DNA of 64,000 nucleotides, from contig NZ_CAMVPN010000001.1 in assembly GCF_947169325.1 (NCBI RefSeq), positions 80,089-144,088 of the forward strand. Reading direction: 5' to 3'. Positions 11,801 to 20,800 of the stretch are shown one piece after another. Each line of letters begins with the position of its first letter. The first letter of the stretch is position 1. The notes under the pieces are model-generated. The model had not been told where the DNA came from, searched no databases, and was given only the letters and a program-made list of their open reading frames with translations. The DNA comes from an uncultured Methanobrevibacter sp. (lineage in GTDB: Archaea > Methanobacteriota > Methanobacteria > Methanobacteriales > Methanobacteriaceae). The translations under genes and the position numbers were made by a program.

Positions 11801-14800
11801 ATTAAATGGAATCTGGGATGACAATCCTGTTGTTAAAAACAAATATTATGCTTTTACAAATGTAACCTACTGGGGTGTCAACGGCAGAACCGTAACAGGA
11901 AGAGAGGAATCTCCAAACAGAAACGACAATGAAACAAGAATAAACATTACCATTGACATCTATGACAATAACGGTAAGTTCATAAAAAGTGAGGTTGTCG
12001 AAACAGATTCAAACGGAATGTTCAGATATGATTTCAATGCTGCAGATGAATCTATCGCCTCATTCAGGTTCTACCACCTTGAAGACAGATACTACACCAA
12101 TTTATCAGACACACTGTCCAACAGGTCAATCGTTAAAATATTCGTGGACAACATATTTGACGGTGAAAATGCAACCGTTAATCTCAATTTAACCGACGGT
12201 GCATGGAAAAGGATGTCCGGAGATGTCACTGTCACATTCAACGACACCAGACATACCACTATCGTCATCAAGGTCATAAACGGTACAGGATATTGCGATA
12301 ACGTGTCCGGTCTTGAAGCCGGAACATACAATGCAACAGCCAACTTCCCAGGCGATGCAACTCACTCAGGTGATACAGACTGGTGCATATTCAGAGTACG
12401 TCCTATAGTCGATCTTGTAATCTCCAAAACTTTGGACACTCAAAAGGAACTCCTCAACGTTTCAGATACAGTAAAATACACAATAACAGTTAAAAATACC
12501 GGTTTAAGCAAATCCAATGACGTTAATGTGACTGAAAAGCTAAGCGAACATTTAAGCCTAACCAAAGCAACTCCAACCAGAGGAGAATATAATGAAAAAG
12601 GAGGATACTGGTATATCGGCACTTTAAGAGGCGGTGAAACAGTAACATTGACAATCGAGGCCAAAGTAATCAGTGCAGGATTAATTTCAAATAAGGTCAA
12701 TGTGTCCGGATCAGAGGATGAGACAAACTACACAAACAACAACGCTTCAGCTAAAAACATAACTGCACTTCCTATCGTTGACGTCAAGGTCACCAAAAAG
12801 GTAAACATAACAACATCTTCCGTTAATGTGACCGACAAAATCAAATTCACAATAACAGTTCACAACAACGGTCCTTGCGATGCAAGCGATGTATATGTAA
12901 ACGAGACTTTAAGCTCTCATCTTAAATTCGAATCCGCTACTGTCACTCCGGGATACGGCAGCTACAACAGGGATACTGGAATCTGGTACATTGGCAATCT
13001 GGCCAACCAGTCAACTGCAGAACTCATCATAATTGCCAAAGTTATCTCAAACGGCACAATAGCAAATGCAGTCAATGTCACATCCCATGAAAACGACACA
13101 AATCTCACAAACAACAAGGATAAGATTAAAAACATCACTGCATTAAACATAGTTGACCTTACAATCAACAAAAATGTAAATGCAGGCAGCTATGTCAATG
13201 TCACAGACACAATAACATATACAATTACAGTGCACAACAACGGTCCTAGTGATGCAACTGGGGTATATGTAAATGAATCTTTAAGCTCACATTTAACATT
13301 AATATCATCTCAAGTAACTCCAGGCTACGGCCAGTATGATGCAGGCAAAGGAATCTGGCATATTGGAGACATGAAAAACGGCTCAAAAGCTGTTCTTACA
13401 ATTGTTGCCAAAGTCAAATCCAACGGCACAATCGTCAATGCTGTCAGCGTCAATTCAACAGAAAATGACACCAACAAATCCAACAATAGGGACAGCGTAA
13501 CAATCACAGCTCTTCCTATCGTTGACTTAAGCATCGTCAAAGTGTCCAACGTCACAGGCAAGGCCAACGTGACAGATAAGATTAAATTTACAATAACCGT
13601 TCACAACAACGGTCCTAGCGATGCGACCCACGTCAATGTCAGTGAAGTCCTAAGCAAACATCTTGAACTTGACACCTACACAATAACTCCAGGATACGGC
13701 ACTTACAACAAGACTACTGGAGTATGGAGCATCGGCACCATGCAGAACCAGTCAACTGCCGTTTTAACAATCTTTGCAAAAGTCAAATCCAACGGTACAA
13801 TTGCAAATGCGGTCACTATTGCAAGCTATGAAAACGACACTAACAAATCAAACAACAACTACACAATCAAAAACATTACTGCACTTCCAATCGTTGATCT
13901 TCTGGTCACTAAAAAGGTCAATGTCACTACTAAAACCTTAAATCTTACAGACAAGCTAACATTCACAGTAACAGTTACAAACAAAGGTCCTTGCAATGCC
14001 ACCAATGTAAATGTAAGCGATGTATTGGACTCCTCTCTCAAATTGCTTGATTACACTGCAACCAAAGGGGATTATGACGGCAAGGTATGGAGCGGAATAG
14101 GCACACTGAATGTAGGCGTAACCGAAACATTGACCATTTATGCACAAGTCGAGTTTTCAGGTGAAATAGACAACGAAGCTATCGCATACAGCTATGAAAA
14201 CGACACAAATCTCACAAACAACAGGGCTAACGTTTCCACAATTTTAGTAACAACCGAAGTCGATTTGGCAGTTAGCAAAATGGTCGATAACAAAGGTCCT
14301 GTAAACGTATCCGACCAGCTCACATTCACTATTGTCGTTCGCAACATAAGTCCAAACCCGGCAAGTGGAGTATATGTAATAGAAAAACTGGATTCACATC
14401 TCAAGCTGATTTCTGCTGATGGGGACTATAATGTAACCAGCGGCATTTGGTATATCGGCAACCTGCCTGGTAGAACTAGTGCATACTTGACAATCGTTGC
14501 TGAGGTAATCACACCTGGAAACATCTCTAATGCAGTTCACGTAACAGGTTTCGACAACGATACCAATCTGAACAACAACAACGCAAGCATAGATAACATC
14601 ACAGCTCTTCCAATCGTTGATATGATTGTCAAAAAGACTGTTGACGTTGAAGGAGGATACGTTAATGTCACAGACATCATCGTCTACACAATAACAGTCA
14701 CAAACGCAGGTCCATGCAATGCAACAAACGTCAATGTATCAGAACCGTTAAGCTCCAAGCTTAAAATATTGTCCAACACAACCAATGCGGGATATTATGA

Positions 14801-17800
14801 TGCTGATAAAAAAGTATGGTATATCGGAAACATGACCAATCACACAACCGTTAATCTGACAATCAGGGCTCAAGTCATCTCAATCGGAACAATTGACAAC
14901 GTTGTTATTGTAAATTCAACAGAAAACGACACAAACAAATCCAACAACAGGGATAAGGTAACTATCATCTCCCTGCCAATTGTTGATTTAAACATTACCA
15001 AAAAGTCCAACCTGACCGGTAATGTCAATGTAACCAACAGAATTGAATTTACAATAACAGTGAAAAATAACGGTCCGTGGGATGCCTCAAACGTCAATGT
15101 AAGCGAAGTGTTAAGCTCAAATCTCAAGCTTATAAGCAACAATACCAATGCGGGTTACTATAACAAGACCGCAGGAATCTGGCATATAGGCAATCTGGCC
15201 AACCAGTCCTCAGCAAAACTAACCCTTGTCGTTGAGGTCACAGATGAAGGAATAATCGACAATTTCGTAAACGTCACTTCAACAGAAAACGACACAAATC
15301 TCACAAACAATCACGATGAAGTCATCCTTCAAGCATTCTACATTGTAGATGTGAGAGTAGCCAAAACCGATAATGCAAGCTCCCGTGACGTTGAGGTTAC
15401 AGAAAAAATCAAATTCACAATAACTGTCACAAATGCAGGTCCGTGCAATGCCACAGGCGTATATGTGGACGAAGGCATCGACTCTGCACTTACAATACTT
15501 TCAAACACTACTACCAAAGGTAACTACACTAATGGCAGATGGTATGTAGGCAATTTAAGTGTCGGCGAAACCCAAACCCTTGAAATCTTTACAAGAGTCG
15601 ACTACTCAGGTATCATAAATAACGTGGTTGTTGCACACAGCAATGAAAACGACACAAACCTCACAAACAACCGGGCAAACATCACAGCCCTCAACTCAAC
15701 AGCACATGTCGATCTGGCAATATCTAAGATGGTTAACGTATCCGGCAGCATAAATGTCACAGATCAAATCTTGTTTACAATAACCGTGAAAAACAACGGT
15801 CCGTGCAACGCTTCAGGAGTATATGTAATTGAAAAACTGGATTCCCACTTGCGTGAGGTATCACATAGTGCAACCAACGGTACATACAACGGCACTGTCT
15901 GGAACATTGGATATCTCAACAGCGATGAATCTGCAGTATTGACAATCATTGCAGAAGCAATCTCAAAAGGCATAGTGTCCAACGTGGTTGTTGTCGGAGG
16001 TTTCGATGATGATAAAAATCAATCCAACAACAACGCTTCAATCAAAAACATTACTGTCCTTCCTATAGTTGACCTGGAAATCACAAAGACAGTCAACACA
16101 GGCGATAAGGTAAACGTTACAGACGCAATAACATACACAATAACAGTCAAAAATAACGGTCCTTGCGAAGCTACCAACGTCAATGTGTCCGAAGTGATAA
16201 GCTCACTTCTGAATGTCACAGGCATTTCTACATCTTGCGGCAAATATAATGAAAGTGAAGACATATGGCACATAGGCACCATGGCCAACCAGTCCTCAGC
16301 TGTTTTATACATTTATGCGACTGTTCTTAAAAACGGAACCATTGAAAACGTCGTTACTGTCAGCTCATATGAAAACGATACCAATCCTGACAACAACAGG
16401 GCGAACATAACCATTGAAGCGTTCCCAATCGTTGATGTAAGCATTACAAAAACCGTAAACGTATCAGGTGATGTGGAAGTTACAGATATAATCAAGTTCA
16501 CAGTTACAGTCCACAATGACGGTCCGTGCAATGCCACAAACGTATATGTCAAAGAGGCGCTTGACCCTGCATTAAGAATAATAGACATTAATATAACCAA
16601 AGGGGTCTACAAGGACAACTACACATGGGTAATCGGCAACATGAGCGTCGGAGAGACACAAACCCTTGAGCTTATTACAAGAGTTGCATATTCCGGATAC
16701 ATTGTAAATGACGTAATCGTTTACTGCAATGAAAACGACACTGACATGTCAAACAACTATGACGGAATCGGTACAATCACCTCATCCGCTAATGTCGATT
16801 TAACAATCAATAAGACAGTAAATACAACAGGTCCTGTCAATGTAACAGATTTCATTGAATTTACAATAACAGTTCACAATAACGGTCCGTGCAATGCATC
16901 CGGTGTATATGTCGGAGAAGCTTTGGATTCCCTTATGGAAATCGAGTCAGTCAAAAGAATAGACAAAGGTACCTATGATGGCTTCACTTGGGTCATCGGA
17001 TATCTGGACTTCAACGAAACAGTCACACTCACTATAGTTGCCAAAGTCATCGCAGCTGGAAACATTACAAATGTGGCTACAGTATCTGGTTTCGACAACG
17101 ATACCAACACATCCAACAACAACGCAAGCATAGACAACGTCACAGCACTTCCTATCGTTGATTTGCAGGTCACCAAGATTGCTGAACTTGAAGGCGATGC
17201 GGTAAACGTCAATGACATTATCCAGTACACAGTATCAGTCAGAAACAACGGTCCTTGCGATGCAACCGATGTGCGCATTACTGAAGTGCTAAGCCCTCAT
17301 CTTGAAATGATTACATATCTCACCTGGATGGGATACTATGATGTAAACGAAGGCGTATGGCATATTGGAGACTTGCCTAGCGGCTATTACGTGGATTTAA
17401 TCATTCAGGCACAGGTGATTTCAAACGGCACAATCTCAAATGTGGCAATTGCCCATTCAAATGAGAATGACACAAACAAATCAAACAACAGGGCCGATGC
17501 CAAAAACATTACAGCACGTCCGGTTGTCGATTTGGAGATATTCAAGGAAGTAAACGTCACTGAAGGATACGTCAACATTACAGATCAAATCAGATACACT
17601 GTAACTGTCAGCAATTACGGTCCTTCCAATGCTACAAAAGTCAGCGTATCTGAAAAGTTAAGTTCTGGCCTCAGGTTCATCAACTACACTGCAGACCGTG
17701 GAGACTATGATGAGATTGCAGGAATCTGGTATATCGGCAATCTGAACCGTGGCTCAACAGCTGTTTTAACAATCGACGCTAAAGTCATCGGAGACGGCAT

Positions 17801-20800
17801 TATTGAAAATAATGTAGTGGTATATTCATATGAAAACGATACAAATCCATACAACAACCATGCTGAAGTCGCATTCGAATCAATCGCCCTTGTTGATTTA
17901 AGCGTCAGCAAAACTTCAAACGTTTCAGGCAATGTCAATGTAACCGACATAATCGAATTTACAATAACCGCTCACAATGACGGTCCGTCCAATGCTACCG
18001 GAGTGTATGTGGAGGAAATCCTAAGCTCAAGCCTCAAACTGATTAAATACAATGCAACCATAGGCGACTATGACGGATTCACATGGAACATCGGAAGACT
18101 CAACGCCAACACAACAGCAACCCTGACAATCGTTGCGGAAATAATTGCAGAGGGAATCATCGACAATGAGGCATTCATCACAGGTATGGAATTCGATACA
18201 AACGAATCCAACAATTATGACAACATTTCAAGCCTAAATGCAACAGCATATGTTGACCTGTCAATTACAAAGACAACCAATGCGACTGAGATAGTTTCAG
18301 TGACTGACTTAATCGAATTCACTGTCAAGGTTTCAAATGCAGGTCCTTGCAATGCCACAAACGTCCTTGTAAGTGAAGGCCTTGACTACCATCTTGAGTT
18401 AGTGTCATACAATGCGACTGTGGGTACATATGACGGCTACACTTGGGTAATCGGAACCCTCAACAGAGGCGCAAACGCTACACTCACAATCGTCGCAAGA
18501 GTCATCTCAACAGGTAACATTTCCAACACAGTAACTGTAACAAGCAGCGAAAAGGATACAAATGAATCAAACAGCCATGCAAACATTACTAACCTTACTG
18601 CATATGCGTTCGTTGATGTGTCAATCACAAAAGAAACCAATGCAACTCCAATCGTTTCAGTGACTGATATAATTGAATTCACTGTCAAAGTTTCAAATGC
18701 TGGTCCTTGCAATGCTACAAACGTCCTTGTAAGTGAAGGTCTTGATTATCACCTCTCACTTGTATCATACAATGCCACTGTCGGCACATATGACGGCTAC
18801 ACATGGGTGATAGGCAACCTTGAAAGCGGAGCAAACGCTACACTCACAATCGTTGCTGAGGTCATCTCAACCGGAATCATCTCCAATGAAGTGACAGTAA
18901 CATACTCAGAAAACGATACAAACACATCAAACGATCATGCAAACATTACTAACCTTACTGCATATGCATTTGTTGACGTTTCAATCACAAAAGAAACCAA
19001 CGCTACACCAATAGTCAGTGTCAATGACATTATCGAGTTTACAATTAAAGTTTCAAATGCAGGTCCTTGCAATGCTACAAACGTTCTTGTCAGCGAAGGT
19101 TTAAGCTACTATCTGTCAATGATTTCATACAATGCGACTGTAGGCACATATGACGGTTACACTTGGGTGATAGGCAATCTCAACAGGAATTCAACCGCCA
19201 CATTAACAATCGTTGCAAAAGTGATATCTGAAGGAAACATCACAAATGAGGTAACTGTAACCTGCAGCGAAAACGATACAAATACATCAAACGATCATGC
19301 TAACATTACAAACATTACTGCACTTAAAATCACTGATTTGCAAATCACTAAATCCTCCAACGTATCAGGCTATGTTGACATGTATGACATTATTGAATTC
19401 ACAATAACTGTCCACAACATCGGTCCATGTGATGCGACCGGAGTAAATGTCAGTGAAGTTTTAGACTCACACCTTAAACTGAAATCATATGATGCAACTC
19501 TCGGTGATTATGATGGAAGAGTCTGGACAATAGGTGATATGGAAAGCAACACTTATGCTTATCTGACAATAATCGCTGAAGTAATTGCATATGGTGACAT
19601 TTCCAATGCCGTCAACGTCACAGGAAACGAATACGACAACGATACATCAGGCAATCATGCTAATGTTACCAACATCACCGCTTTGCCAAGTGTTGATTTG
19701 AAAGTCACAAAAACATCTAATGTATCTGGTGTCATCAACGTAACCGACCGCATAAGATTCACTGTGACCGTTACAAACAACGGTCCTTGCGATGCTACAG
19801 ACGTAAATGTCAGTGAGGTTCTCAATTCAAATCTCAAACTCATAAACTACATTGCAACTGTTGGAAGTTATGACGGTAAAATGTGGAACATAGGTATACT
19901 AAACGATAAATCTAGTGCAACTTTGACAATTTTTGCTGAAGTCATATCTGCAGGCATAATCACAAATGATGTAAACGTAACAAGCAACGAATACGATACC
20001 AACAAATCAAACAACAACGCTTCAATCGACAACATTACTTCAGTATCCATAACTGACCTTAAAATCACAAAAATTGCAAATGCGACCCTTGTCAATGTAT
20101 CCGACCTCGTAGAATTCACAATTGAAGTCGTCAATAACGGTCCTTGTGATGCTGCAGGTGTTAATGTCAGTGAAGTCCTTGAATCAAACCTAAAATTAAT
20201 CGATTATAAAGCCAGTGCAGGAAGCTATGACGGCAAAGTCTGGAACATTGGAAAAATGGTCAACCAATCAAAAGCAACATTGAAAATCATTGCCCAAGTG
20301 ATTGGAGACGGCACAGTTTCCAATTCAGCAAACGTAACCTATGACGGAATCGATACAAACAAATCCAACAACAGGGCTTCAAGCGACAACATTACCTCAT
20401 TGCCTGTAGTTGACGTTAAAGTCATCAAGACAGCAAACGTCACCGAAGCCAAATTCAATGAGATTATTTCCTACACAATTGTCGTTGAAAATGATGGGCC
20501 AAGCGATGCAACAGAGGTAATTGTCACAGAACACCTGTCAAATAGTGTAGGCTTCGTTAAATATGGTGCAAGTCAAGGAAGCTATGACGTTGCCGCAAAC
20601 ATTTGGTATGTAGGCAGGCTTGCAAACGGCACATCTGCAACACTGACACTGACAGTCCAAATCACAAGAATCGGTGTTGTTGAAAATTCAGTCGATGCAG
20701 CTTCAAAAGAAAACGACACAAACCTTACAAACAACAGGTACGTTTCAGAAGATGTTGTTGTCGAAAACTACTACACTTCACTTGACCTCAACACCTATGA

